Translations under genes and position numbers: made by a program
DNA from: Icerya purchasi
Lineage: Eukaryota; Arthropoda; Insecta; Hemiptera; Monophlebidae
Assembly (NCBI GenBank): GCA_039619475.1
Contig: CM077115.1
Location: forward strand, 550,768,826-550,832,825
Direction: 5' to 3'
Length of the DNA stretch: 64,000 nt
Part shown: positions 1-10,679 of the stretch, in pieces
Layout: each line of letters begins with the position of its first letter
Numbering within the stretch: the first letter of the stretch is position 1
Notes under the pieces: generated by a model
What the model was told of the DNA's origin: nothing
Seen by the model: the letters and a program-made list of their open reading frames with translations, nothing else
Databases searched by the model: none

Positions 1-52
1 AAGGTCCTTGGTTGACGAGCCCAAGAATAAAAAAAAAAAACGAAAATAAAAA
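1..52 (+). mobile_element. 3' tail of a dispersed retroposon
   Basis: The window opens with TCCTTGGTTGACGAGCCCAA followed by an A-rich tail. The same 3' sequence recurs inverted at about 24,863-24,888, and a diverged version with an A tail occurs at about 15,378-15,415. A shared 3' end followed by poly(A) is what a 5'-truncated non-LTR retroposon or SINE leaves. The body lies outside the window, so the family cannot be named. Confidence 0.55.
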
Positions 53-310
53 AGCTTTGTCTTCGAAACGCGTCGGGATTTAATAATAAAAATTAAACAA
101 TTGTTTGTAGTTGTGTATTTAAATTTTACTTACTGTCATAGTGAAATACTATATATGTAACAATATACGTACTTATTTGTGGTGACGTTTTCAAGTCTAA
201 AGGTTACCATAGATTATCCATATTGGAAATGAACATTTATTTTTGCATAATATAATAAAATAAACTTTAATAACAAACAATATAGATCAATAAATTAGAT
301 AAATACCTAT

Positions 311-347
311 TTAGAAACGTTTTCGGGCATAACCCATCATCAGCTAA
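311..347 (-). ncRNA. Candidate minimal hammerhead ribozyme (left arm)
   Basis: This is the exact reverse-complement counterpart of the candidate in the right arm, with the same TTAG, CTGATGA, GAAA and CTAA blocks read on the minus strand. Because the two copies are in opposite orientations, a read-through transcript from either side would contain one sense core and one antisense core inside a long hairpin. Confidence 0.45.
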
Positions 348-751
348 CACTAACTTAAAGGAAACTTAAAACATACTGAAGTGAATATAGGGAATACATG
401 TGTATATATAGTAGATGTAAAGAGGAATAAACATGGCAGGTATAAAAATCTATAGGTTGAAAATGCTAATAATTAATATAAAATATAAAATAAAACAAGA
501 AGACAAAAAGTTAAATTTTTATATTAAACAGTGGATTATTATTATTAGGTGTTTGGTCAATAATCCACTGTTTAATATAAAAATTTAACTTTTTGTCTTC
601 TTGTTTTATTTTATATTTTATATTAATTATTAGCATTTTCAACCTATAGATTTTTATACCTGCCATGTTTATTCCTCTTTACATCTACTATATATACACA
701 TGTATTCCCTATATTCACTTCAGTATGTTTTAAGTTTCCTTTAAGTTAGTG

Positions 752-788
752 TTAGCTGATGATGGGTTATGCCCGAAAACGTTTCTAA
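752..788 (+). ncRNA. Candidate minimal hammerhead ribozyme (right arm)
   Basis: In order: TTAG (752-755), the core CTGATGA (756-762), a short GGG/CCC hairpin (764-774), the core GAAA (775-778), then AAC/GTT as a tiny stem III (778-783), T784 as the residue before the cleavage point, and CTAA (785-788), which pairs with TTAG to close stem I. This is the type I hammerhead order. The unusual points are the extra T763 before stem II and the very short, palindromic stem III, which in minimal hammerheads favours action as a dimer. Structure inferred by eye. Confidence 0.45.
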
Positions 789-961
789 ATAGGTATTTAT
801 CTAATTTATTGATCTATATTGTTTGTTATTAAAGTTTATTTTATTATACCATTTTAACAAACAGGATGTATTCACCTACATTTATTTTTGCGCTTAAATG
901 TTAATTTTATTTTTTAATATTTCATAAAATAATCTTACAAATAATTGCGTGATAATATTAA

Positions 962-1942
962 ATAAGTTTAAGAACAATAATAGAAAAACGTATAAGTAAA
1001 AATAAAACTACATACATAGCTTTTATAGATCTGGAAAAAGCTTTTGATAACGTAAACAGGGTGAAAATGTTTAAACTACTAAAACAGATAAGAATACCAT
1101 GGAAAGACAGGCGAATCACTGAAGCATTATACAAAGATCAAACAGCAGCAATCAAATGTGGTAAGAACATAACAGAGGCCAAAACTAAAAAGGGAGTACG
1201 ACAAGGATGTTCATTGTCTCCGATTTTATTTAATGCCTATATCGAAGAAGCAATAAATGAAGTTAAGCATAACATTAAATTTGGTATTAAAATACAAGGG
1301 GAGACAGTACATATGATTAGATTCGCCGATGACATTGCTATGATCGCGGAAAGCAAAGAAAACCTGGAAGAGTCTGTAAGGAAAATGGAAAGCATACTGA
1401 AAGATAATTACCAAATGAAACTGAATACAAAAAAGACGAAAATCATGGTGTGCAGTAAGAAGCTGGAAATATTAAAACCTACTTGCATCAAACTGAATTC
1501 AGTACAACCAGAAGAAGTAAAAGAATTCCCATATCTTGGAAGTATTATCACTCAGGATGGACGGAGTACTTGGGACGTAAAAGCAAGAATAATACAGGCA
1601 AAAACAGCATTTACAAAGAAGAAATCGATGCTAACTTCACAAGCAATATCAATAGATAAAAGAAAAAGATTCCTGGAATGTTTCGTTTGGAGCGTTGCTC
1701 TCTATGGGTGTGAAACGTGGACATTATCAGCTATTAATAAACAAAATCTGAATGCCTTTGAAATGTGGTGCCTGAGAAGAATGATGAAAATCAAGTGGAT
1801 AGATAAAATTTCCAGTGAAGAAGTACTACAAAGAACCGAAACAAAGAAAAGACTTTTAAACACAAAGAGACTGGCAGAACGAAGAAAAGAATGGCGTGAT
1901 ACTACAAAACAATCCTCGGATTGATAACAAATGATGATGATT
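962..1942 (+). pseudogene. RTE-like LINE reverse transcriptase, 5'-truncated
   Basis: One open frame runs from about 962 to the stop at 1924 but has no real start codon, so this is a 5'-truncated LINE. It starts in the RT palm with AFIDLEKAFDNV, followed by KKGVRQGCSLSPILFNAYIE, the catalytic FADDIAMIAES, a LNTKKTKIMV segment, then the thumb and C-terminal part with YGCETWTL and FEMWCLRRMMKIKW. No RNase H follows. The frame ends close to a short TGATGA-type run (about 1922-1941), as is typical of RTE-clade 3' ends. The endonuclease and first RT motifs are missing. The frame is otherwise unbroken, so the insertion is fairly young compared with most LINE remnants here. RTE-like assignment rests on C-terminal style and tail and is less certain than the RT call. 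Confidence 0.85.
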
Positions 1943-2275
1943 AAATAAGTATGAACATGAAAAATAAATATTTTATTACTTAAATGTCATTTATTAAAAT
2001 TGAAAATAATACAGAAATATGAAAAGAAGTTTATTTTTTTTGACAAAACATCACCAAATTCGAAGAGTATGAATAATGGCAAAAATGTGAAAGAAAAATG
2101 TTTCCTTTTAAAAAATAAAACATCGCAAAAAATATTTGTAAACGTTAGTTTGTTATATTTTATAAACTATGAGTAAAGGATAATATTGAAAAATAAATGA
2201 TGGAAAATGGGTATTCCAGTTAAGGGTCAAATGCCTAATTTTTCTTTTTAAGTGTTTTTTTTTTTTTTTTTTTTT
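1943..2275. other. Unclassified AT-rich spacer
   Basis: No coding or repeat signal is seen apart from a poly(T) tract of about 20 bases at 2255-2275 next to the following TIR element. Confidence 0.5.
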
Positions 2276-2416
2276 GGAACGAAGTTCTTTTACGCGGCTT
2301 GTCGGTAGGAGTAAACTGGCAGAAAAGGCGAGATAACGAAAATCGCGTTATGCGTCGTCCGGCAGGTGATCTTCACTCTCATTCTCTTTCTCTCTGTCTC
2401 TTTCTATTACATACGG

Positions 2417-2455
<39 letters not shown>

Positions 2456-2719
2456 TGTGCGAGCATCGAGATTCGAGCAGCGAGCATTGTGCGCGGTCAG
2501 CTGTATAAGCTCAATTCTAAACACGAGTAAATTTTATCGAATTTGAAAATTGGCGCGGTTTTTTTGTGGACGTTAGCACACTTCAACCAGTCTGATGATT
2601 TATTTATTGTTTTTGTTTTAATTCATGCGGGATTTATATATTGCGTCATGTTTTATCGTATACTTTATGAATGACTTTATACTTGTATATCTACCAAAAA
2701 GTGAAAAGAACTTCGTTCC
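2276..2719. mobile_element. Small TIR element (MITE-like), 444 bp
   Basis: A 16-bp terminal repeat, GGAACGAAGTTCTTTT, starts at 2276 and returns as a perfect inverted copy ending at 2719. The inside holds a (GT)n run and no plausible transposase, so it would be non-autonomous. The repeat itself contains a near-palindrome (GAAC-GAA-GTTC). No clear target duplication is visible, because the left flank is a poly(T) tract; this weakens the boundary call. Confidence 0.5.
2419..2447. repeat. (GT)n microsatellite
   Basis: A run of GT dinucleotides lies inside the 444-bp TIR element and grades into GCGC at its right edge. Confidence 0.9.
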
Positions 2720-3028
2720 TACCGGGTATCCCCTTCTAGACATCACTTCTCTTTTTCCTTTTTTTTAGGCTCGGCTAACAAAGAGCATTGAACTATGTCT
2801 TTATCTTTTTAAATGCTGCAAAAAGATTTGTTAGAATTGAAGGGCACAAAGGAACTACAGATCACAAAAAATGTTTCTTATCATGCATCCTGAGGAAATA
2901 AAGGGAGCCGAAAGAAAGGAACTGGCCCCAGTATTCTCCTTCGATCCATTAGACTTGGTACACTGTGAACCTTAATTTCAAATCCCCAACACCCTATTAA
3001 GGGGCATTAAACTTACTTTACTTTACTT

Positions 3029-3031
<3 letters not shown>
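2720..3031 (+). mobile_element. Probable retroposon 3' end with (CTTTA)n tail
   Basis: Non-coding sequence ends in a short ACTTT-type repeat (about 3010-3031) just before an AT microsatellite. A similar ACTTT tail ends the tRNA-derived SINE at 35.5-35.8 kb, so the two may share a 3' end. The body similarity is weak by eye. Confidence 0.3.

Positions 3032-3108
<77 letters not shown>
3032..3108. repeat. (AT)n microsatellite
   Basis: An uninterrupted AT dinucleotide run of about 77 bp. Confidence 0.95.
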
Positions 3109-3109
<1 letters not shown>

Positions 3110-3111
<2 letters not shown>

Positions 3112-3720
3112 TAATAATATAAGCACAGTAAGGGTTAATATTAATTCACAACCTTTTAAACATGAAGTAGGAGTTGGTCAGGGGTGTATTCTATTTCCCA
3201 TACTATTTAATATATACACGGAGTACGTAATGATCAAAGTACACGAGCATTGGAAAGCGACAAAATAGGACACAAACAATCTTCGTTACATGAACGATAA
3301 AGAACTGTTAGCATCATCTAAAAAAGGATTATCAGAACTTATCGAATAACCTGAAGATCATAAGCGAAAAGTACGGTTTCTGAAAGCAAATTAGTCAAAG
3401 TCAAAAGTGATGATAATCGACAGAGCCTAATTAGCCGGAAGCTAAGGAAATTGCAGAAAACACAGCAATAGTTGAATTTTTTTACCCAGAACCGCTAATT
3501 ATAGACTCAGGAGCATGTGAAATCCACCGGTGTCATGGTGAGAATTGCAACAAAGAAACATGGAAGGATACATAACGAAAAACCGATAAGTTAAAATTCA
3601 GTTAATAGTCTGATTAATTGCAACAACACACTGGTCGGAAATGTGGACCATGAAAAAGGCGAAAAAAAAAATCGGATTAGTGCCAGATGGGGATATATAG
3701 AAAAAAAAGATACTCCCGGA
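3110..3720 (+). pseudogene. Eroded LINE reverse transcriptase fragment
   Basis: Broken frames keep recognisable RT motifs in the right order. At 3,171-3,215 a reading of VGVGQGCILFPILFN matches the VRQGC..SP.LFN palm motif. At about 3,283-3,345 LRYMND..ELLASSKKGLSEL replaces the usual YADD block, so the catalytic aspartate pair is damaged. KSKVMIID follows near 3,400, and EMWTMKKA (about 3,639) resembles the ETWTL block of the thumb. Several frameshifts and stops make it non-functional. The style is RTE-like, as in the fragment at about 1 kb. Confidence 0.6.
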
Positions 3721-4129
3721 TATCATGGACTGCATATGTACGGCATGAAAATAGAGATACCGGATTACTAATTGAAATAAATAAAAACGTAATAAGATGA
3801 TATTTCGGTAACCCGACGGGAAGATCACCATTGTACAGGGTACACAGTTATTGTATTTAAAATAAAAACCCTTTTACACCAACTGATACAAGTACTAGTA
3901 TCTCAGATAACGTAACTGCGAGCAATACTGAAATATCCTTTATTATTACTAAAAACCTTAAAAATAAAATTTCCACAGGTTTACAGATGGTATTTCCAAC
4001 GGTTTTTAAAAATTTTTAACGATCGATTTCCTCATGTTATATATCGGACATTTATTAAGCTGTGGTTTAAGCATAACACTATTTTCCGGATCACTGGATA
4101 TTACCTGAAAATAAATAAACAGCTGATTC

Positions 4130-5760
4130 TTCTTCGTATATATCTCTGCTCTCAAATTTTAACGAGATCTATGAGAAACGTATATTAAATAAATTTAAAA
4201 AATTCAGTCGCAGAAATAACGTAATTAATAACGATCAATATGAAAACAAGTCGATTGAATTAGTTATCTTCACTGTTTTACAAACTATTTAATAAACAGA
4301 AATTGTACAACGTATGCCTATTAACCTTAGATATTACTAAAGCTTTTGATGGTATAAATTTAACTTAATTAAATCGCTATCCGACTTCAGCTCAGACACG
4401 ATAACTAATTAAATTTATATATTAAATCACTACTTTCATAATAGATTTACTTTTATTAATATCGGATCGTGTACCCAGAAATATCCTATTGTGACGGGAG
4501 TGTTACAAGGATCTGTACTGGGATCGAATTTGTGAAATATAGTTTTTTCTAGACTTTATCATCTTACCTCGACACTGTAAACTAATAACGTTCGTGGATG
4601 ATATTGCAGTTGTTATAGGAGATAAGCTTGAACACACTACTCTAGGAAATAAAATATATAATATATGTAGTAACATTGAAAAAAATTTCTAAATGAATAT
4701 AGGGACTAAAAATTAACGTATCAAAAACAAACTACGTGCTATTTAATTCTAGAATTCGTAATAGATCATTAAACTTAACACAACATGGATTAAATATAAA
4801 TGACGTATCAAATACTAAATACCTTAAGTATTTTAATTGAAAATAACTTGAAATTTTACAATCACTTTAGTAGTATTAAAAATAAGTTAACTAAATTTTT
4901 GTTTACTTTTAATAAACTGTATAATAATAATAATAGCAAAGTAAATTATACTAAAGGAATTATTTTATTATATAGGGCAGTCATTTTACCAAACCTATAC
5001 TATTAGTATCATTATTTACGCAGACATGATTAAACTTAAAAGATTTTAAAAAATGTTATCAAGTTATCAAAGAATATACTAGAACCATTAAATTAAATCA
5101 TATAGGACGGTAAGTTATTTAGCATCAACGGTTACAGCTCGGGAATTATTATGCCACTGCAGTTTAAAATTAGTAAACACATACATTTATTTTGCATTAA
5201 ATATTACTACCTGCTCGTTTAATTTCAATAATGCCCATTATGGAAATAGTAAATTTACTTATGAAAATAAAGCCCCTTTTTAACGTAAAGCAGTTTAAAA
5301 GATTATTATTACACGACTATTACCTTAACTCAGTATCAGACCATGTGGGATAATAACTGTAACAGTATTTTAACACTTTCTTCCCTAACATTAATTAAGT
5401 AGAGCGAACAGTATAGACTATCTACACCGATTTAAAATTGTGCTGGTTCGCCAAAAATTGTATTAAATGTAATTTTCCCGATAATCGTATCGCTCATATC
5501 TTAGCTGAATGTAATAGCACACTGATCTCCATTTTCAGTGCTCAGCAGAAGATTTAGTAACTAAGAATTTTCAAATGTTTAACAATTTTACCGTTACAGA
5601 AATTAATTTCCGTAAGCAATATATATACACTTGTATTAATTAACCGCAATCAATGTTAAGGATGACCTGACATCAAACACTTCATATTGGATGGGTCGTT
5701 TCAACCTCACCATCCATAAAATTTGTACTACTCTAATGCAAATACATTTGCCTCATCGGT
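4130..5760 (+). pseudogene. Eroded R1-type LINE, RT to C-terminus
   Basis: Motifs occur in the order of an R1/Jockey-group RT but in shifting frames: LDITKAFDGI at about 4,327, TGVLQGSVLGSN at about 4,495, FVDDIAVVIGDK at about 4,592, VSKTNYVLFNSR at about 4,717, then LKFYNHFSSIKNKLTKFL and ILLYRAVILPNLYY to 5,006. A Cys/His cluster (CIKCNF...HILAECN, about 5,458-5,515) ends it, as in the zinc-binding C-termini of R1 elements. The segment around 4,840-5,006 is clearly related to the LINE at 28.0-28.1 kb (both contain KFYN and NNNN runs before the ILLYR/NIIYK block), so these are two copies of one family. Many stops; long dead. Confidence 0.65.
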
Positions 5761-7560
5761 ATTATCCTAAGTGAGGACCCCCCCCCCCCCAAAAAAGAAA
5801 AAAGAAAGCGCCTAAATGTTCAGCACGATGGATAGGTAAAAAGTCACTAATTGGATACGGCGCGTCGAAAGCATTTTCAATGGATCGGGATGGATGGAGA
5901 AAAATGCTAAAAGTAACATGATGTCACCACGTCCTATGTAGAATTTTGGTCTTGGTTGATTGACGCGAGGGTGACAGCGCTGTTGTCGGTTTCCAAACCT
6001 AAGCCCTGATCCATAATCCCTAACGGGTAAATTAAACGTATTTTTCCGATACAAAATTACGAATTGGTGCATTTGCATTATTCTTACATTAAAAAAAAAA
6101 AAACAACCACAAAAGACCGTTAATTACATAACAAACACTGTAATAAATTAAGTTTTACAGTTAGGCCATTGGCAAATTTCAATTTTGCCAACTTGATTTT
6201 TATTTTGTCGACCGATCGAATTTTGAAGGAGCAAACGATTGCCGACCGAAGAAAAAGGAATCAATAAATGGCGCATTATAAAACTGAAAAACGTATTTTA
6301 GTGAAAAAAACCTCTCCGATGAAAACTGTAAGTAACGAATGCGCGTGACTCAGAACCATTCAAGGGTGGGTGTGTAGGGGGAGCAAGGACAGTTTTTATT
6401 CGGTTCCGGTTTCTCTGTCGCCTCGGCAGCGCATTCGCAATAGCAGCCGGACAATCGCAAAGTCCGGTAATAAAATCATCGGCTCTTGCTTAATTAATCG
6501 GTTCTCTGGTACCAGCGCTGTTACCAATTGATGAAGGTGCTTCGAAAGAAAGTGAATTACCCGTCACTGGCGCTCCGAAATAACGGTTACTGGCCGTGCG
6601 CGTCTGGATGCGATGCGTTCGCTGTTTTATTAATGAATTTCTATTGAAAAATAACGAAATTACGCCGCTCGGCGAGAACAACACGTTTAACGAGATACTA
6701 GATTACCTGTGCGTATGTGCCTTGTCGTACTAATGACGGAACATCTCTCTGGATATTGCTTGCGACAGCGGCAGCAACAACGATATTTAACAAGCATGTC
6801 GTCTTGGTCGGGACAAAGTACACGGATAGTGTGTTTAAAGCGTTCCCTTCTCACTTTCAGCGGTAAAAGTCCCCCCCCCCCCACACGCTTTGCAAAATGT
6901 GTCGAAAGTGCTACATGGATTTCTAATTTTCAGTTTTGCACTTCCTTACATGCGAAAGTTTTTATTCGACACATCGAGCACGGTTCATGTAAAGATTCTC
7001 TGAAACATAACTGTTATGCCGTAATCGTTGTGTTTCATTACCTTCGATCGCATTTTTCTCAAGTGTTGACGCAACACACCGCCAGACAGCATAGCCATAA
7101 ATCAAAATTACCATCTTTAACACGTGTTTCCTACAGGCCAATCTTCAATTGTCAAATATCACAACAATACATCATGTTTGCCAAAAAATTGAACAGATCG
7201 ATTTAATTATTAAACGATATTTTCATTTTATTATTATTACATTTTTATCCATATTCGTTTATGCTTTTTTTTTTCTTACTCTATTTGCCATTCGGTTTGT
7301 AAAGGGATAGTTTTTGAAAGAATCTTATAAAAAAAAAAAAAAAAAAAAAAATAAAAAGAACCTACGAACGCGGACTTACCCGAGTGATAATAAGTCGAGT
7401 GTGAATTTTAATAGAAATTCAAAAAAGTGTGACGATCGATCACGCAGCTAGCTTTTTTTTTTTCTCTGTCGAGAATCAATATTTCGGTTAGAGATTGATA
7501 AAATTAAGAAATTAGGAGCAGGAATCTCGAAGCGACAAGGTACAAGAGAAATAATTAGCA
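5761..7560. other. Unclassified; low-complexity tracts and a 165-aa chance frame
   Basis: Contains poly(C)/poly(A) at 5,780-5,800, poly(A) near 6,090 and 7,330-7,350, and poly(C) at 6,871. The part from 6,290 to 7,200 is less AT-rich than its surroundings. An open frame at 6,709-7,206 (+) starts at a GTG, has no family I recognise and a skewed composition, so I treat it as chance. Confidence 0.4.
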
Positions 7561-7779
7561 TATTAAGAGAATAGAAAATGGCAGATGTATGGTTGAACAG
7601 AAAACTTCATTGTTCTCGCATGAGAAGTACAATGCACAGATGTCGAACGTAATTGATTAATGAGCGAATAATAGAAAGAGCGGCAAGACGTCTAAGAGTA
7701 GGCGGAAATTATAGAAGCATAGTTTAGAAGGAAGACTATGCAGGCAGCTAGAAACGTATATTTGAAAAAAAACTTTCGA

Positions 7780-7990
7780 TTATGCTTTATCAGAAGAGGT
7801 AGAGGTTGAATAGAAGTGGTGATAGTGTACACATATCCCTGTTTGATGCCTTTTTGGATATTTGTATGTTTTCTGTTTCCAGCTGTCCACCACTAGTTCG
7901 GACCTTTAGTAGTGTGTCCTTTTCAAGGGTATACATCTGAAATCGAACTTACAGTGCAGCAAAGAGAGAGGTGATCGGCAAGTAAAGGCA
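7780..7990 (-). pseudogene. LINE reverse transcriptase scrap
   Basis: On the minus strand the sequence reads VRTSGGQLETENIQISK, then after a frameshift GIKQGY...LSPLLFNLYLF. This is the strand before, and the QG..LSPLLFNLY part of, the palm of an RTE-like LINE RT. Nothing further of the gene is clear on either side. Confidence 0.5.
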
Positions 7991-8039
7991 ATAGAAAGAG
8001 TAGGGAATCATGTTGCTTCCATTAATAAGGTCAGGTTTA

Positions 8040-8248
8040 ATACACACTATAAAGGCTCTGTGAAATTAGGATTCTTCCTACCCCTTCCAATGCTTCCTTT
8101 ATCCTTTCCTTCCCATCTCCAGCCGTTATTCCCCTCCTTCTTTCCTTTATACTTTCTATCTCCGATCGCCTCAGAATCTGAGTAGGTGATCTAAGTCCTT
8201 GTATAGTTCGGTCAGTGTTAACACCGAGCCCATTTAAAAAAAAAAAAA
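8040..8248 (+). mobile_element. LINE 3' end (TCGCCTCAGAATCT family)
   Basis: A pyrimidine-rich stretch leads to ATCTCCGATCGCCTCAGAAT, then a palindrome GTGTTAACAC, ACCGAGCCCATTT and poly(A). The same order occurs at 34,610-34,795, including the CCGATCGCCTCAGAAT block and a CACCGAACCCATTT-A tail. Related versions occur at 54.6-54.75 kb and 62.6-62.8 kb and, antisense, at 10.7-10.8 kb. These are 3' untranslated ends of one LINE superfamily, probably the RNase H-bearing family seen at 22.6-23.4 kb. Confidence 0.55.
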
Positions 8249-9600
8249 GGATTTGTAAAAGTCCAACGGTGCTGATAAACGGCTTAACTACACAACGTCT
8301 TGCCAAGGTTGTGAAACTCGCTTTATTTTCTGATCCACAGTTTACAGTTTTTTCTGAGATAAATTGCGCTTTCCCTCAATAAATTAACTTTTTAGTTTCT
8401 TTCATTTTTTTTTTTTTTTTTGGATATTACTTCACCAGTACCACTAGATCGTACGTAGTTGGAATATTTTAACTTTGATCTTCCTATCGTCGTCCGTTAT
8501 ATTTATTAGCGCGGTATCGCAATGAACTTGTATTTAAAGTGTTTCATTTGTTTAAAGTTGTAATGTGTACATTACAGGGGAATGTTAAATTAAAAAATAA
8601 TAATAATATAAAAATAAATAATAAGTTAAAATTTTATCGAAAAATAATAAAGGCCGAGCGGAGTGTGAATTACAACTTTTGAACATTGTTCTATGAACAC
8701 AAGAGAGAATACATGTGTTTATCTTTCTGTCGATTTTGCTTAAAATGATTTGCATTTTATATTCATTTTTACCTCGAGAAACCGATTCGGACATTAAATT
8801 TTCGTACTCAAAATATCGCAGATCGAAGAAATATGAAGACTAGGGTTTTTTAATTGTGCAAAATTTTCTATCACCGGGTGAAGGTCCCCTGCGAGCTCGA
8901 GGAAAAAAATCAAAAAAAAAAAAAAAAAAAATCCTATTACTGGTCAGCGCACTAATTACATTGCTCTTTTTTAAACATCTACAGTGTCATTATGTGTCGA
9001 GGTAGATAACTCTGTACGTAATTACACTGTTCCCTGGGAATCTTAAGCAGATCTATATCGCTTTCACTAATTATTCCGCGTGCATATATGCGAAATGATG
9101 TTGCTTCCCGCTCCTGCGATGTGTACAATTATGCATGCGATCGGATCCGAGCCGCTTTGATGACGTAAAAAACTCACGAATAATCGATAAAAATATTGAA
9201 ATATAATAATGAAAATAATAATAATAATAATAGCGATAATAGTCGGTTAATGAATGTGCCCGGGTCTCACGTACGTAAGTGGAATTATGAAGCATGATTT
9301 TTATCGGCCGCTATCACGGAATGTAACAGAAATTACGTCGATTATTTATTTAGTTACGGTCGCGACATGTAAAGATCAAATAATGTCAAAATATTAGCAT
9401 AAAAAATTAAGCAATTCCGCTGCACCAATAATACACTAGGCGCTCTGTGTTCGTTTCATGCGACAGCATTATGCACATTTTATTAAACCTTTCATTCCGA
9501 CAAATTAAATCGAATTTTCGTAAATTTAACGATGACCAGACATATTTTTAATATGCACGTTATTCTGCATGCTGGAAATGCGTGTCGCTTGGCGCTACAT
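8249..9600. other. Unclassified AT-rich sequence
   Basis: Poly(T)/poly(A) tracts at about 8,407 and 8,912, and a short palindrome TGTAATGTGTACATTACA at about 8,560 that recurs with one change near 54,160. No coding signal is seen. Confidence 0.4.
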
Positions 9601-10275
9601 ACTACGTAGCTATATATTTTCTAGACGTTCAGCAGGCATTCGATAGGGTGTGGACACTTCTGCACAAACTCCCCAGACGAATACTTCACCGACACTTACT
9701 CATCTACTCCAATCATCGTACAATCGAACATTTTATGTAGAAGTACGTGATAGTCGGTCATCTATTCGAGCTATCTCGGAGCTGGAGTTCTACAGGACAG
9801 CGGCTTGGTCCAATACTTTGCACCTTGTACGCTGCTGATGGTACATCAGATGACAGTGGCTTAATCGCAACGTATGCGGACGATACGGCCTTCCTTGTTA
9901 ACTCAACCTGCCCGGTAGAGGCTGTAGGCAAAGCATATATCTTAATCGATTCGTCCTGTGGGCTAGAACAGCTGGAATATATCAGTAAACCCGGAAAAGT
10001 TTTTTTCCCGCCCATTTACACCGAGAAGATGTACGTACCGAGATATCATCTACGACTGTACAGTCATTCCCCAGGTGGGCCAAGTTCGTTACCTCGGCAT
10101 GCACTTGGACAAGCGACTTAGCTGGCAACAACATATTAAAATTACCTTACGCAACTGCCGCTACAAAATGAAGAAACTGAATTGGCTATTTCGCCTAAAA
10201 AGTAAACTCCGACCTGAAAACAAACTGCTAATATACAAACAAGTGTCGTTGTGTACACTCTCCTCGAGATCTTAA
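9600..10275 (+). pseudogene. Jockey-type LINE reverse transcriptase fragment
   Basis: Recognisable Jockey motifs are spread over at least three frames: FLDVQQAFDRVW (about 9,618), GQRLGPILCTLYAAD (about 9,795) with the preceding PQGS lost, YADDTAFLVNS (about 9,874) with both catalytic aspartates kept, and QVRYLGMHLDKRLSWQQHI (about 10,077). The last continues through LRNCRYKMKKLNWLF to KLLIYKQVS, where homology stops. The endonuclease and C-terminus are absent. Frameshifts near 9,740 and 10,060 and an in-frame stop make it a pseudogene. Confidence 0.75.
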
Positions 10276-10679
10276 AGTTTTGAAATTTAAGCCTTCCTCT
10301 AAATCTAAATTTTGGTGTGGACAATCCACATTATCATACTTCTTGAGCATCTGGAATGATGTCTGATTTGAAAATATCCCCCCTTCTAGAAGCGGAGGCC
10401 GTTACACCTGTATTCGCCACGAATCTAGTATTATGTATACAAGTATGCGTAAAATAAGAATCACGGATGCCCATAGATTTTGAACTTTAACTGGAATCCT
10501 TTTTCCTCCCTATAACTATTTAAATATCCGCATTTTCTGCATTTTTAAAACAATCAGACTGTCATTATGCATTATTAACACGTTTACTAAGTGGGTTTTT
10601 CCGAGGCATCTTATCCTGTGATAACTCTAGTGATTGAGCCAACACGGCTGGATAGGTTAGATAACGAATTTAAATCGGG
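10276..10679. other. Unclassified spacer
   Basis: No coding or repeat feature recognised. Confidence 0.4.

Larger units (their letters stand above)
234..891. mobile_element. Palindromic Penelope-like (hammerhead-bearing) insertion
   Basis: Two inverted arms of 290 bp, at 251-540 and 559-848, read as perfect or near-perfect reverse complements around an 18-bp spacer. The whole is flanked by a 13-bp direct repeat, CATTTATTTTTGC, at 234-246 and 879-891, which looks like a target-site duplication. Between the right arm and the right repeat are 30 bp not matched on the left. Each arm carries a hammerhead-ribozyme-like core. Penelope-like retroelements and retrozymes are known to carry such ribozymes in their terminal repeats and to make inverted or partly dimeric insertions, so this is probably a coding-free PLE or retrozyme terminal-repeat pair. 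No RT for that family lies nearby; the RT just downstream is a different (RTE-like) type. Confidence 0.55.

Noticed and set aside
251..848. Palindrome as an ordinary DNA-transposon MITE
   Set aside because: The arms do not end at the target-duplication borders on both sides (30 extra bp on the right), and the 13-bp duplication and hammerhead cores point to a retroelement mechanism.
6709..7206. 165-aa open frame
   Set aside because: It starts at a GTG, crosses a poly(C) tract, and shows no domain or even composition. Probably chance in a less AT-rich patch.
8037..8306. Antisense 89-aa frame
   Set aside because: It is the reverse reading of the LINE 3' end at 8,040-8,248, whose homologous copy at 34.6 kb does not keep this frame.
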